This document shows positions 1 through 9,151 of a DNA stretch of 64,000 bases, piece by piece. The notes beneath the pieces are model-generated. The model made no database searches and had not been told where the DNA came from. It saw only the letters and a program-made list of their open reading frames with translations. This DNA comes from CAZJYI01 sp964550025 (lineage in GTDB: Bacteria; Verrucomicrobiota; Kiritimatiellia; UBA8416; CAYOBW01). Both the position numbers and the translations under genes were made by a program. Positions within the stretch are counted from its first letter, which is position 1; each line of letters opens with the position of its first letter. Where the stretch lies: contig CAZJYI010000005.1 in the NCBI GenBank assembly GCA_964550025.1, forward strand, positions 85,092 through 149,091, read 5' to 3'.

Positions 1-151
1 CTGAATCCACCGCAACCCGAAGTGCATGACGATCGCTTGCACCCTCACTGCGCTCGCCCAGCCGTTCACGGGAGCATCCGGAGAAATCCACACGAATGAT
101 GTACAGATTCGGGGCCGCAATACGATAGGATGATGAAAGGAGAGTACTATC

Positions 152-682
152 TTGCTCAACGAATCCGACATCATACGGGTCATTCTGAGAGAACGGGTTG
201 AGATTCTCGCCTATATCGATTCCTTCCTCTCCGATGCACATCTGGCGGAAGACTGTTTCCAGGACGTCTGCGCCGCAGCCCTGTCGAAAGCGGCGTCCTT
301 CAATGACGGGGAGCACGTCATCCGCTGGGCGCTGCGTGTGGCCCGCAACAAGGCCGTAGACCTTGCCCGCGTGCGGAACCGTCAACCCGTTGTTCTCGAT
401 GACGCGGTGCTGGACCTCCTCGAAGATCAGTGGATCGGTTGGCGGGAGAGTCCGTCTGAGCATGTCGCCGACCGCGTGGCGGCCCTCAAGGAGTGTCTGG
501 ATTCGCTGACCGCAAGCAGCCGGCGGGTCGTGGACCTGCGATATGTGGATGGGCTCAAGTCATCGCGAATTGCCGAGCTTCTCGGCCGAAAGGTCGAAGC
601 GGTCTACCGTGTCCTTACCCGGGCTCACACGGCACTGCGCGTCTGCATGGAGAGCAGGCATCTGCAAACAACGATCGGATGA
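152..682 (+). CDS. ECF-type RNA polymerase sigma factor
   Basis: A 176-residue sigma-70 family regulator that would direct RNA polymerase to a small set of promoters. Residues about 10-75 look like region 2 (core binding and -10 recognition, including AEDCFQDVC). Residues about 108-160 form region 4, with VVDLRYVDGLKSSRIAELLG as the helix-turn-helix. The length is normal for the ECF group. It starts at TTG, chosen because an AAAGGAGAG Shine-Dalgarno lies about 7 bases upstream and no ATG fits. Its stop is one base before the next ATG, so it is probably co-transcribed with the FecR/LamG gene, the usual anti-sigma partner in PVC bacteria. The target promoters cannot be seen; the catabolic genes that follow are an inferred regulon. 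Confidence 0.88.
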   Translation: MLNESDIIRVILRERVEILAYIDSFLSDAHLAEDCFQDVCAAALSKAASFNDGEHVIRWALRVARNKAVDLARVRNRQPVVLDDAVLDLLEDQWIGWRESPSEHVADRVAALKECLDSLTASSRRVVDLRYVDGLKSSRIAELLGRKVEAVYRVLTRAHTALRVCMESRHLQTTIG

Positions 683-683
683 G

Positions 684-2321
684 ATGGCTATGAGAAAAGA
701 CCTGAACACCCCCGACCCGGATCGAGACTTTGCCGAGCGAGTATTGCGTTACCAGGAGAAGAACCTGACAAGGGATGAGCTGGCCCTGCTGAACGACGAG
801 CTCCGCGACAGCCCCGCTCGGCGGACCGCGTTCATCCAGATCTGTGGGATGTCGCGACTGATACGCGAAACTCAGTCGCTCCCGCATGGGCGCGAATCCA
901 GGGAACGTCGTCCCACCTCCCTTGCTCCCTTCAGGTGGCGATGGTTGGAGCACGCCGGCATCGCGGCGTTGCTGCTGTTGTGCCTGACGCTGGCCTCTCT
1001 GCTTTGGACCGGGCTCGAGCCGGACCGCGCAGGAGGGACTGCCCCGTCTTTTGCCTCCGTGAGGGATGCCGGCGCTGTCGCCTCGCTTGTCCGTGCCGAT
1101 CGTGATGTGGTATTCGCCCCGGACCACGACCTGCCGCGTACCGTCGGGGAAGCACTGCCCAAGGGGTGGGTGCGGCTCCAGCACGGAACCATTGAAGTCG
1201 CTTTCCGAAGCGGCGCCAGCGTCCACATTATTGGGCCCGCGTTGTTCGGGATTGACTCACCGATGCGGGCATTCCTGGAATACGGCCGGGTGAAGGTGCA
1301 TGCCCCCGACGAGGCGCGCGACTTCGTCATCGGAACCCCTGCCATGGATGTGGTTGACCTGGGCACCCGGTTTGAGATGGCGGTGGACCTGGATTCCAGC
1401 GAGGTCCGGGTGGATGTGATCGAGGGGCTCGTGGATTTGCACCTCGGTGGCGGAGGAGTCGCGCAGCGCATTCAACCGCTGCCGGCCGGCCAGTCCGCAC
1501 GTGTGGACGCGTCGGGACGGGTTCTGGAACTCGTTGGCAGCGCACTCGACCCCACGTTGCAGTCGGCTTCCGGCCTGGTAGCACACTGGACGCTGGATCG
1601 TGTTGGAAGCGATAACCGGATCGAAGACTCTTCGGGGCATGGTCTGCACGGCGCCATCCATCAGCGGATGGCCGGCAGCGGGTTGCCGGGAAAGACCGGC
1701 GAGGCTTTGGAACTGGGCCTCGGTGACTACATTGATCTCAGCGGGCACGTCTCCACGCTTACCGGGTCCGCTGCGTTCACATTCACCTGTTGGGTGCGTG
1801 ATGCGCACGACATCGTGTTCTCGGTTTCGGATGGGACGCCGCGGGACCGCGTTCAGTTCGAACTTCACGGAGACTCGTTGCTCTACGGGTGGCAACAGCG
1901 TGGATACTTCGACCAGATCCAGGCCAGAGTGCCCGGGTGGGAAGCGGGACGGTGGTACCACCTCGCTGTCTCCATGAGTGGTAGGGCCGTGACAATCTAT
2001 CGTGACGGTCGTGCCCTGGTAACGCGCTCCACGGGTACCAAGCTGAATACGAGCTCCGTAGCGCTCTCCGACCTCAACGATCCCACCCATGCCTATATCG
2101 GTGTCTTGATCGCCAACCATGCCAACCAGAAGCAGTTCCTTTTGGGGAAGATCGATGATGTCCAATTCTACAACCGCGCGCTTGACGAACAGGCCGTGCG
2201 CTATCTGTACGAGCATCCTGGGACCACATGGGATGCAGCGGTCACGGGGCCAGAACCGCGGAATGGCTTGCACGGAATGAAACAGATGAAACACGCGGCT
2301 CGTGCCAATACGGCGATGTGA
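684..2321 (+). CDS. FecR-domain anti-sigma-like membrane protein with C-terminal LamG domain
   Basis: About 545 residues. The N-terminal 60 residues resemble the cytoplasmic anti-sigma segment of PVC FecR proteins. One membrane helix follows (about 90-112, rich in L/A, starting HAGIAALLLL). A FecR domain spans about 150-265, with FVIGTPAMDVVDLGTRFEM as its typical core. A LamG/concanavalin-type lectin domain spans about 295-510, from LVAHWTLD to the RALDEQAVRYLY end. The likely role is to hold the upstream sigma factor and respond to an extracytoplasmic, perhaps carbohydrate, signal. The start is placed at the ATG right after the sigma gene's stop; an ATG two codons later is equally possible, and a longer in-frame extension inside the sigma gene is unlikely. 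Confidence 0.8.
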   Translation: MAMRKDLNTPDPDRDFAERVLRYQEKNLTRDELALLNDELRDSPARRTAFIQICGMSRLIRETQSLPHGRESRERRPTSLAPFRWRWLEHAGIAALLLLCLTLASLLWTGLEPDRAGGTAPSFASVRDAGAVASLVRADRDVVFAPDHDLPRTVGEALPKGWVRLQHGTIEVAFRSGASVHIIGPALFGIDSPMRAFLEYGRVKVHAPDEARDFVIGTPAMDVVDLGTRFEMAVDLDSSEVRVDVIEGLVDLHLGGGGVAQRIQPLPAGQSARVDASGRVLELVGSALDPTLQSASGLVAHWTLDRVGSDNRIEDSSGHGLHGAIHQRMAGSGLPGKTGEALELGLGDYIDLSGHVSTLTGSAAFTFTCWVRDAHDIVFSVSDGTPRDRVQFELHGDSLLYGWQQRGYFDQIQARVPGWEAGRWYHLAVSMSGRAVTIYRDGRALVTRSTGTKLNTSSVALSDLNDPTHAYIGVLIANHANQKQFLLGKIDDVQFYNRALDEQAVRYLYEHPGTTWDAAVTGPEPRNGLHGMKQMKHAARANTAM

Positions 2322-2411
2322 GGATGAATCCAACTCGCAGGCTGAAAGACCGGCCCGGCTTGAGAGACTTGCGCCAGACGAAAGGCTATCAATGACAGCA
2401 GGAGGGGACGG

Positions 2412-3707
2412 ATGAAGAGATCAATGAGTAGAAGGAAGTTCCTGGCTGCATCAAGTCTGGCGCTTGGCGCGCCGACGATCATCCCCGGAAGCGCCTTGGG
2501 CAGAGACGGGGCTGTTGCCCCCAGTAACCGCATTGTTGTAGGAGGAATAGGCCTGGGACGTCGGGGACGGGGTGTTGGCAAGTGGCTTATGAACACGCGC
2601 GGTACACGCATGGTAGCGATTGCCGATGTCTGGAGAGAGCGGGGCGAGATCATCAGAACAGATGTCAATGAGCACTACGGGAATTCAGACTGCATTCTGT
2701 ACCGCGATTTTGGAGACATTCTCAAGCGTGACGACATCGACGCGGTGGTCGTTGCGACCGGTGACCGTTGGCATGCGCCGATTTCCATTCTCGCGATGAG
2801 GGCCGGTAAGGACGTCTATGCTGAGAAGCCCTGCGCCTTGACTATCGACGAGAATAGGGAATTGGCTGAAGAAGCGCGTAAGACAGGACGGATCTTCCAG
2901 GGCGGCACGCAGCGCCGAGCATTTCTGAGATTCAGGTTTGCCGCCCACCTGGCCCGGGAGGGGATGCTGGGGGCAATTCACACCGTTCATGCGTCTATAA
3001 CCCCGTTAATGGCGCTCACTGAACACTTGCCAGGTGAGGACGAACCGCCCGTGGAGGAGTTCGACTGGGATCTGTGGCTTGGGCCGACGCCGCGGCGACC
3101 ATATCATAGTCGATACAGGACTAACTGGGCTGCGTATTATGACTTTGCAGCTAGTGCACGTCTGCTGGATTTCGGTTCGCACACCATTGACATCTGCCAA
3201 CTCGCACTGGGCAAGGACGGGACAACACCGGTGGAATTTGAAGCCGATAAGGATGGACTGACCGTGAATGCCACCTACAAAGACGGTACAAAGATGGTCA
3301 TGAGCGCCTGGAAGACAAAGGGCAGATGGACCAGCGATGTTGGCCAAGGGCCTTGTCCCGTCAAAGTGGAAGGCGACAGGGGGTGGGTGGAAGTCTCCGA
3401 TAGCGGAATTCACGCGGAGCCGGTCTCGCTCCTTAAGGAGTATAACCCTTTCGTGAAGCGAGAACGCGCCAAGGAAACAGAGTGGAGCAATATGGGGAAC
3501 TTCGTGCAATGCATTCAGACGCGCGCGACACCCATATGCAACGCTGATGTTGTTCGCTCTTCGCATGTAACCGGACATGCGGGCGGGATATCCTGGTTGG
3601 TAGGCCGGAAGCTCAAGTTTGATCCGGTTAGAGAAGCGTTCATCGGTGATGATGAAGCCAATGATCTGCGGAAACGCATCAGGCGGGAGCCCTGGGGTCT
3701 TTGTTAG
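2412..3707 (+). CDS. Tat-exported Gfo/Idh/MocA-family oxidoreductase
   Basis: 431 residues. A twin-arginine signal (SRRKFLAASSLALGAPTIIP, residues 6-25) indicates export in a folded, cofactor-loaded state. A Rossmann fold follows (IVVGGIGLGRRGRG, near residue 41), then the EKP motif at 138-140, where the lysine is the conserved catalytic or substrate-binding residue of the family. The C-terminal alpha/beta domain binds the sugar. Family members oxidise sugar or cyclitol hydroxyls with NAD(P). The start has a strong AGGAGGGG site upstream. It is followed by a DUF1080 gene and a second Gfo/Idh gene, an arrangement that fits C3 oxidation of glycosides followed by cleavage of the keto-sugar. The substrate is unknown. 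Confidence 0.88.
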   Translation: MKRSMSRRKFLAASSLALGAPTIIPGSALGRDGAVAPSNRIVVGGIGLGRRGRGVGKWLMNTRGTRMVAIADVWRERGEIIRTDVNEHYGNSDCILYRDFGDILKRDDIDAVVVATGDRWHAPISILAMRAGKDVYAEKPCALTIDENRELAEEARKTGRIFQGGTQRRAFLRFRFAAHLAREGMLGAIHTVHASITPLMALTEHLPGEDEPPVEEFDWDLWLGPTPRRPYHSRYRTNWAAYYDFAASARLLDFGSHTIDICQLALGKDGTTPVEFEADKDGLTVNATYKDGTKMVMSAWKTKGRWTSDVGQGPCPVKVEGDRGWVEVSDSGIHAEPVSLLKEYNPFVKRERAKETEWSNMGNFVQCIQTRATPICNADVVRSSHVTGHAGGISWLVGRKLKFDPVREAFIGDDEANDLRKRIRREPWGLC

Positions 3708-3736
3708 ACCGCTTGACCGCTAAGGGAGATTGAAAC

Positions 3737-4489
3737 ATGAAGAAAGAGACGGGCCGTCTAGTATTGGTGCCGTTGGCAGCCGTACTGTTGTCTGCATCAG
3801 TTCTGCCGGCTGAGCCAGTAGAGAAGGGCTTTTTCAACGGCGTGGACCTGACTGGCTGGCAATGCAATGAAGAGTACTGGAGAGTCGAGAACGGTGTCAT
3901 CATCGGTGAGTACACTGAGCCGGTCAAGAAGAACAACTATCTGTGCTCCGCGATGACCGTAGGAGATTTCTATATGGCCCTTGATATCAGGGTTGACCCC
4001 TGGTCTGGGAATGCCGGGATACAGTTCCGGTCCAAGAAGCACAGTGTTACTTCAGTTCACGGTTACCAAGCGGATGTTGGAGGCGGTTGGTGGGGCGATC
4101 TGTTCGATGAAGGTGGACGCGTAGTGCTCGTTGAGAATGACTATGGTTGGAAGGCCGCGCGTAAGGGAGACTGGAACCAGTATGAGATCCTTGCCGTGGG
4201 GAATAGGATCTGGATAGCGGTCAATGGAGTTATTTGCACGGCTATTGACGATCCGGAAGGTGCACGTGAAGGGATAATCGCCTTCCAGATACATGCCGGC
4301 AAACCGCAGAGAGTGCAGTACAGAATTGAGAGGTTCATCCAGAACCCTGAAGGGGTCAGATTGGCGGGCAAAACAGAATCGGAGCTTTCCAAGGCCCTTG
4401 AAGACCCCTGGAAGAACGGGGTCAATAAGAAGGCGAAATGGATAGAGCTATTGAAGAAAAGAAAAGAGCAGCAGGAGAAGAGGAGATAG
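3737..4489 (+). CDS. exported DUF1080 (3-keto-disaccharide hydrolase-like) protein
   Basis: 250 residues with an N-terminal signal peptide (about residues 1-25, cleavage near LPAEP). The rest is one DUF1080 / PF06439 jelly-roll domain. It opens with FFNGVDLTGWQ and carries the characteristic GNAGIQFRSKK and GYQADVGGGWWGDLFDE stretches. Described family members act on 3-keto-glycosides, and the gene sits between two Tat-exported Gfo/Idh oxidoreductases that could make such substrates, so a periplasmic step in oxidative glycoside breakdown is inferred. The last 40 residues are rich in K and E (KKRKEQQEKRR). The next gene begins four bases after the stop, so co-translation is likely. Confidence 0.82.
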   Translation: MKKETGRLVLVPLAAVLLSASVLPAEPVEKGFFNGVDLTGWQCNEEYWRVENGVIIGEYTEPVKKNNYLCSAMTVGDFYMALDIRVDPWSGNAGIQFRSKKHSVTSVHGYQADVGGGWWGDLFDEGGRVVLVENDYGWKAARKGDWNQYEILAVGNRIWIAVNGVICTAIDDPEGAREGIIAFQIHAGKPQRVQYRIERFIQNPEGVRLAGKTESELSKALEDPWKNGVNKKAKWIELLKKRKEQQEKRR

Positions 4490-4493
4490 CTCC

Positions 4494-5768
4494 ATGGGAA
4501 CACCATGTACACGTCGCGCCTTCTTGAAGTCATCCAGCCTGGCGCTGGCGGCTCCCACGATCATCCCTGCCGCTGCGCTGGGCAAGAACGGGACGGTTGC
4601 GCCAAGCAACAGAATCGTGCTCGGCGCGATTGGCATCGGCCCGCGTGGTCGCTACGTGCTGAGTCGCATGCTGGACGAACCGGATGTGCAGTTCGTGGCT
4701 ATTGCCGACGTGCAGCAGAGTCGCCGCACACATGTCAAGCAGATGGCCGACAAGAAGTACGGCAACGACGACTGCGTCATGTACGGCGACATGTTCGAGT
4801 TGCTCGCGCGCAAGGACATCGATTCGGCGCTGGTCGCCACCGGCGATCACTGGCACGCGTTGGCATCGATCCTGGCTGCCAAGGCGGGCAAAGACGTCTA
4901 CAGCGAAAAGCCCTGCGGCATCACGATGGGTGACTGCCAGGAACTGGCCGATACGATGAACCGCTATGGGCGTGTTTTCCAGGCGGGGACGCAGCGTCGC
5001 AGCATCGGCAATTTCCATTTCGCCATACACCTCGCGCGCAGCGGCAAGCTGGGCCGGCTCCACACGTTGCACGCGTCGATCTACAGGCTGCGGGTGTCGC
5101 ACGACTGGCTGCCGGCCGAGCCGGAGCCGCCCAAGGACGTCTGCGACTGGGACCGCTGGCTGGGACCGTCGCCATGGCGACCTTACAACTCTCGCTATGT
5201 GCGCGGCGGCTGGCGCGGCTATTTCGATTTCGACTCGGGCGCCACGCTCCACGACTGGGGTGCACACACCGTCGATCTCTGCCAGTGGGCGAACGGGACG
5301 GACGGGAGCGGCCCCGTGAAGTACGAACTCGACCCCGACGGCAATACGATCCACGCGACCTACGCCGACGGCGTGAAGCTTGTCATGCGGCAGGGCGGCT
5401 GGATGGGATTGGGAACCTGTCCCGTGCGATTCGAAGGCGACGAGGGTTGGGTCGAGACCGGGGACAGTGGACGGATCGAGATGTATCCGAAGTCGCTTGA
5501 AGAAGAGCGCAAGCGTTTTGCCGCGAGCATAAGGGGCACCGACCCGGCTGGGCATACGCGGAATTTCTTCGACTGCATCAAATCACGCGAGCAGCCGATA
5601 TGCGGCCCTGACAGCATGCGCAGTTCGCACGTGGCCTGCCACGCGGCGGCCATCGCCTGGCAACTCGGCCGCAACGTGTCGTTCGATCCCGCGACGGAGT
5701 CGTTCGTCGGGGACGAGGAAGCGAACCGGATGCGCACGTGGGCCAAGCGGGCGCCATGGCATGCGTGA
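4494..5768 (+). CDS. second Tat-exported Gfo/Idh/MocA-family oxidoreductase
   Basis: 424 residues, clearly paralogous to the protein two genes upstream: same Tat signal type (CTRRAFLKSSSLALAAPTII), Rossmann motif AIGIGPRGRYV, and an EKP motif at the same residues (138-140). The body is colinear, including a shared DWDRWLGPSPWRPYNSRY-type segment. It is expected to be a periplasmic NAD(P)- or tightly bound-cofactor sugar dehydrogenase. Its third-position GC is visibly higher than in the 2412-3707 copy, which suggests the two copies have different histories. The start follows the DUF1080 stop by four bases, with AGGAGAAGAGGAGA at the end of that gene acting as ribosome binding site. Confidence 0.87.
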   Translation: MGTPCTRRAFLKSSSLALAAPTIIPAAALGKNGTVAPSNRIVLGAIGIGPRGRYVLSRMLDEPDVQFVAIADVQQSRRTHVKQMADKKYGNDDCVMYGDMFELLARKDIDSALVATGDHWHALASILAAKAGKDVYSEKPCGITMGDCQELADTMNRYGRVFQAGTQRRSIGNFHFAIHLARSGKLGRLHTLHASIYRLRVSHDWLPAEPEPPKDVCDWDRWLGPSPWRPYNSRYVRGGWRGYFDFDSGATLHDWGAHTVDLCQWANGTDGSGPVKYELDPDGNTIHATYADGVKLVMRQGGWMGLGTCPVRFEGDEGWVETGDSGRIEMYPKSLEEERKRFAASIRGTDPAGHTRNFFDCIKSREQPICGPDSMRSSHVACHAAAIAWQLGRNVSFDPATESFVGDEEANRMRTWAKRAPWHA

Positions 5769-5790
5769 GAGGGGCGAGTCCAGGCGGCCT

Positions 5791-5848
5791 TAATCTCTAC
5801 CTTCATCTCTACCCTAATCGGAGCATGGGAGGATTAAGGTAGAGATTA
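5791..5848. repeat. inverted repeat with a 13-bp perfect stem
   Basis: Left arm TAATCTCTACCTT at 5791-5803 is the exact reverse complement of 5836-5848. The 32-base loop carries a second ATCTCTACC copy at 5805-5813, so an alternative pairing is possible. There is no T-tract, so it is not a classical terminator. It separates the second oxidoreductase from the HEAT gene and is AT-rich compared with its surroundings. A dispersed palindromic repeat or an mRNA-stabilising hairpin are both possible. Confidence 0.6.
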
Positions 5849-5894
5849 TGGTAAAGACGAAGAGAGAACGATTTACGGAAGGACATGACGGATC

Positions 5895-8800
5895 ATGGAA
5901 CTGAAACGACCTGCCAGATTGGTGTTGCTCGCCCTGCTAGCGGCTGTCTGTACTATCGCCGCACGCGGCGCGAGTGAGAAGGAACTGATTGGGATACTGG
6001 AGTCCGACGCGACGGTGCAGCAGAAGGCTCGGGCATGTCAGCAGTTGGCGGTTGTCGGCGGCAAGGATGCTGTGCCGGCTTTGGCCGGGCTGCTGGGCCA
6101 CAGAGAACTCGGCGGCTATGCGCGTTTCGGGTTACAGCCGATCGACGATCCCAGCGTAGACGATGCTCTGCGCGATGCCATGGGAAGACTTGAGGGGAGA
6201 CTTCTCGTTGGCGTCGTGAACTCGATCGGCGTCCGGCGCGATGCGAAGGCTGTGAAGGGGTTGCAGGCGCTGGTAGACGACCCCGCCAAGGGCGCGGCGC
6301 CGGAGGCGCTAATGGCGTTGGGGATGATCGCCACGGGTGAAGCGATCACCACGATTCGTGGCGTCCTCGCCGGCGGATCCCCGGCCATGCGCGCGGCGGC
6401 TGCGGACGCGGCGCTGGTGGCTGCGGAACACCTGTTGGGTGCAAAGCGGAATGCCGAAGCGGTTGGTCTTCACGACGCCGTTCGCGATGCGAACGTGCCG
6501 GGACACTTGCGCGTGGCGGGCGCCTACGGCGCCATGGTCTCACGCGGTGCGGCAGGCATTCCCCTGGTCGTGACGGCACTGAGGAGCGACGATGCGGATA
6601 TGGCCGGCGTCGCTCTGCGCGCCGCCCGAGAGCTGCCCGGCCCCGAGGTCTCAACCGCACTGGTCGCCGAGCTCGAGAAGGGCGCTCCGGCGGTCCAGGC
6701 GAGGCTCATCGGTGTGCTCGTGCACCGCAAGGATGCTAGTGCACGCGAAGCTATCGAATCTCTGGCCCACAGTGACGATGCCGCAGTGCGGGGAGCGGCC
6801 CTCACAGCACTGGGAGAGATTGGTGACGTGTCCAGCACAGGCGCGCTGCTCAAGGCCCTGCGCGGCGAAGGCGTGACCGAGGCTGTCGGCAGTCTGAAGG
6901 CGCTCGGGGGAGAAGGTGTCGATGAGGCCATTCTCGCTGGCCTGGACGGGGCGGACGGGGCTGCCCGCGTGGAGTTGATCGGCATACTGGCGGACCGCCG
7001 CTGCACGGACGCCGTACCAGCTCTGCTGAGAGAGACGGCAAGTGAAGACACAAACGCCGCCCGCGCGGCCTTCAAGGCGTTGGGTGTTCTGGGTGGTGCC
7101 AAAGACTTGCCAGCGGTTATCAGGTCGTTGCTCGCGGCCAAGTCGACCGCTGTCGCGCGCGAGGCGGAGAGCGCCGTCATCGGCATGGCCGACGGGCATG
7201 CCGACGTCATCGTTGCGACCCTTGAATCGACGGCGTCACCCGCTTCGCGCGTGTCGCTGCTTCGGGTGCTCGCCCGCATGGGGGGGGAGGGGGCCTGCGC
7301 GGCCGTCACAAGGGCAAGTGCGGACAGCGACGCCGCGGTGAGGGACGCGTGCGTGCGTGCGTTGGCGAGTTGGCCAGATGCATGCGCGGTCGACGCGTTG
7401 CTGGAGATTGTGAAGCGGACGAAGACCGAGAAGCACCGTGTGCTGGCGCTTCGGGGGTATGTGCGTCTGCTGGGGCGGGGTGCCGCGGCCCAGCCCGGAC
7501 TGGCGGCTGCACGCTTCGCGGAGGCGATGTCGCTGGCGAAGACGGTTGACACCCGCAAGGCCGTTTTGGGTGCCTTGGCGCACGTACCGCATCGCGACGC
7601 CCTGGCGCTGGCGATGTCCCGGGCGAACGACAAGGCGCTACGTGCCGAGGCGGAGCTGGCGGCTGTGACCATCGCACGCACGATCATGGGAGTCGAGAGC
7701 GAACGCGTGCGTGCGGCGGCGGACAAACTGGCTGCGTCGTCCAACAAGCGCACTGCCAAGGCGGCTCGCGGGATCCTGGTGCAGCTCGATCGTTTTGCCG
7801 ACGCCATCGTCGCCTGGCGCATCAGCGGCCCCTACATGCAGAAGGGCAAGATGTATCATCAGCTGTTCGACATCGTTTTCGAGCCGGAGAAACCCGACGC
7901 GAATGACGTCAAGTGGCAATCCGTCGCGGCCGGCACGCACGCAAAATACCCTCAAGTCATCGATGTGCGGAAGGCGCTGGGGGGTGACCAGCGGGTGGCC
8001 TATGCCCTTACCTGGGTGCACTCGGACAAAGCTCAGCCGGTGAGTCTGCAGATGGGCACGGACGATGGCGTCAAGGCATGGCTCAACGGTAAGCTCGTTC
8101 ACGCCAACAATACCGCGCGTGCAGCGATCCCCTATACCGACAAGGTGAACGTGGCGCTCAAGAAGGGCTGGAACCCGCTGCTGTTGAAGGTCACCCAGAA
8201 CCAGATCCCATGGGAGTTTTGCGCGCGTATCTGCGGACGGGACGGCAAGCGCCTGGAGGGCCTCCGCTTCGACCCGTACCACGAGGGCGAATGGCGGCTG
8301 CCCAAGGGCGCGCGAAAGCCGTCGCGGCGAGCCGCTCCCAGACCTGCGAAGGCCTCGACTCCGCCTCCCTCTATGAAGGGCACACCCATCTTCGACGGAA
8401 AGACCTTTGCGGGCTGGGAAGGAAACCTGAAGTGGTTCCGGATCGAAGGCGGCGCCGTCGTTGGCGGTACGCTCAAGGAGAGAATTCCGAACAACGAGTT
8501 CCTCTGCACGAAGAAGGAATACGCCAACTTCCAGTTGAAGCTGAAGCTCAAGCTCGTCGCCAACAAGGGCAACGCCGGGATCCAGGTCCGGAGCAAGCGA
8601 ATCCCCAACCATCACGAGATGATCGGCTACCAGGCCGACGTGTCCGCTGCCTACTGGGGGGCACTCTACGACGAGTCACGGCGCAGGAAAATGCTGGCCC
8701 GGCCCGACAGAGCAACGCTCAAGAAGGCCGTGAAAGTCAACGACTGGAATGAGTACGTCATCCGTTGCGAAGGCAAGCGCATTCAGCTCTGGCTAAACGG

Positions 8801-8930
8801 TGTTCAGACGGTTGATTACACCGAGCCGGACCCGAAGATCCCGCAGACCGGCATCATCGGCCTGCAGATCCACGGCGGCGGCCCCAGCGAGATATGGTAC
8901 AAGGACATTGAAATCGAGGTCCTCCCATGA
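5895..8930 (+). CDS. exported HEAT-repeat protein with PA14-like and C-terminal DUF1080 domains
   Basis: 1011 residues. A signal peptide (about 1-26) is followed by roughly 600 residues of HEAT/PBS-lyase-like helical repeats (about 30-635) with recurring motifs such as DAAVRGAALTALGEIGD. Residues about 635-800 resemble a PA14-type or other beta-sandwich carbohydrate-binding region (MGTDDGVKAWLNGKLVHAN is the hallmark segment). A proline-rich linker (about 805-825) leads to a DUF1080 domain (about 828-1010) beginning GTPIFDGKTFAGWEGN. It probably displays a keto-sugar hydrolase-like domain on a protein-interaction scaffold outside the cytoplasm. It is the last gene of the sigma/FecR-Gfo/Idh-DUF1080 cluster. 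Enzymatic activity is inferred only from the DUF1080 domain. Confidence 0.82.
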   Translation: MELKRPARLVLLALLAAVCTIAARGASEKELIGILESDATVQQKARACQQLAVVGGKDAVPALAGLLGHRELGGYARFGLQPIDDPSVDDALRDAMGRLEGRLLVGVVNSIGVRRDAKAVKGLQALVDDPAKGAAPEALMALGMIATGEAITTIRGVLAGGSPAMRAAAADAALVAAEHLLGAKRNAEAVGLHDAVRDANVPGHLRVAGAYGAMVSRGAAGIPLVVTALRSDDADMAGVALRAARELPGPEVSTALVAELEKGAPAVQARLIGVLVHRKDASAREAIESLAHSDDAAVRGAALTALGEIGDVSSTGALLKALRGEGVTEAVGSLKALGGEGVDEAILAGLDGADGAARVELIGILADRRCTDAVPALLRETASEDTNAARAAFKALGVLGGAKDLPAVIRSLLAAKSTAVAREAESAVIGMADGHADVIVATLESTASPASRVSLLRVLARMGGEGACAAVTRASADSDAAVRDACVRALASWPDACAVDALLEIVKRTKTEKHRVLALRGYVRLLGRGAAAQPGLAAARFAEAMSLAKTVDTRKAVLGALAHVPHRDALALAMSRANDKALRAEAELAAVTIARTIMGVESERVRAAADKLAASSNKRTAKAARGILVQLDRFADAIVAWRISGPYMQKGKMYHQLFDIVFEPEKPDANDVKWQSVAAGTHAKYPQVIDVRKALGGDQRVAYALTWVHSDKAQPVSLQMGTDDGVKAWLNGKLVHANNTARAAIPYTDKVNVALKKGWNPLLLKVTQNQIPWEFCARICGRDGKRLEGLRFDPYHEGEWRLPKGARKPSRRAAPRPAKASTPPPSMKGTPIFDGKTFAGWEGNLKWFRIEGGAVVGGTLKERIPNNEFLCTKKEYANFQLKLKLKLVANKGNAGIQVRSKRIPNHHEMIGYQADVSAAYWGALYDESRRRKMLARPDRATLKKAVKVNDWNEYVIRCEGKRIQLWLNGVQTVDYTEPDPKIPQTGIIGLQIHGGGPSEIWYKDIEIEVLP

Positions 8931-9090
8931 GGATGAGAAGGACGTTTGGTGGCAACGGTAGCTTCCAGAGGAAGTCGTGCGATGCCGTTCAACCGGATTG
9001 TCCCCGCCTGTTGTCCGAAAGTGACAAGTGGTTAAGTCCCGTGTACACCGGTGTGTGACGGCAGAATCCGCCACGCTGCTCTCGGGAGAA

Positions 9091-9119
9091 TTGACAATCC
9101 GATGGAGCACGGCGATCTT
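9091..9119 (+). promoter_or_regulatory. weak sigma-70-like promoter candidate
   Basis: A perfect TTGACA at 9091-9096 is followed after 17 bases by GATCTT, which matches the -10 consensus at only three positions. It lies 33-61 bases before the ATG at 9152, a plausible distance. It is offered only because the 221-bp spacer 8931-9151 otherwise shows no feature and a new transcription unit is expected here. Confidence 0.3.
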
Positions 9120-9151
9120 GTATTGGTGGTCTTGCTCAGGAGAAGGGAAAC

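Noticed and set aside
6524..7822. 432-codon open frame on the minus strand
   Set aside because: Antisense to the HEAT repeats; it is Ala/Ser/Arg-rich as expected from the complement of GC-rich repeats.
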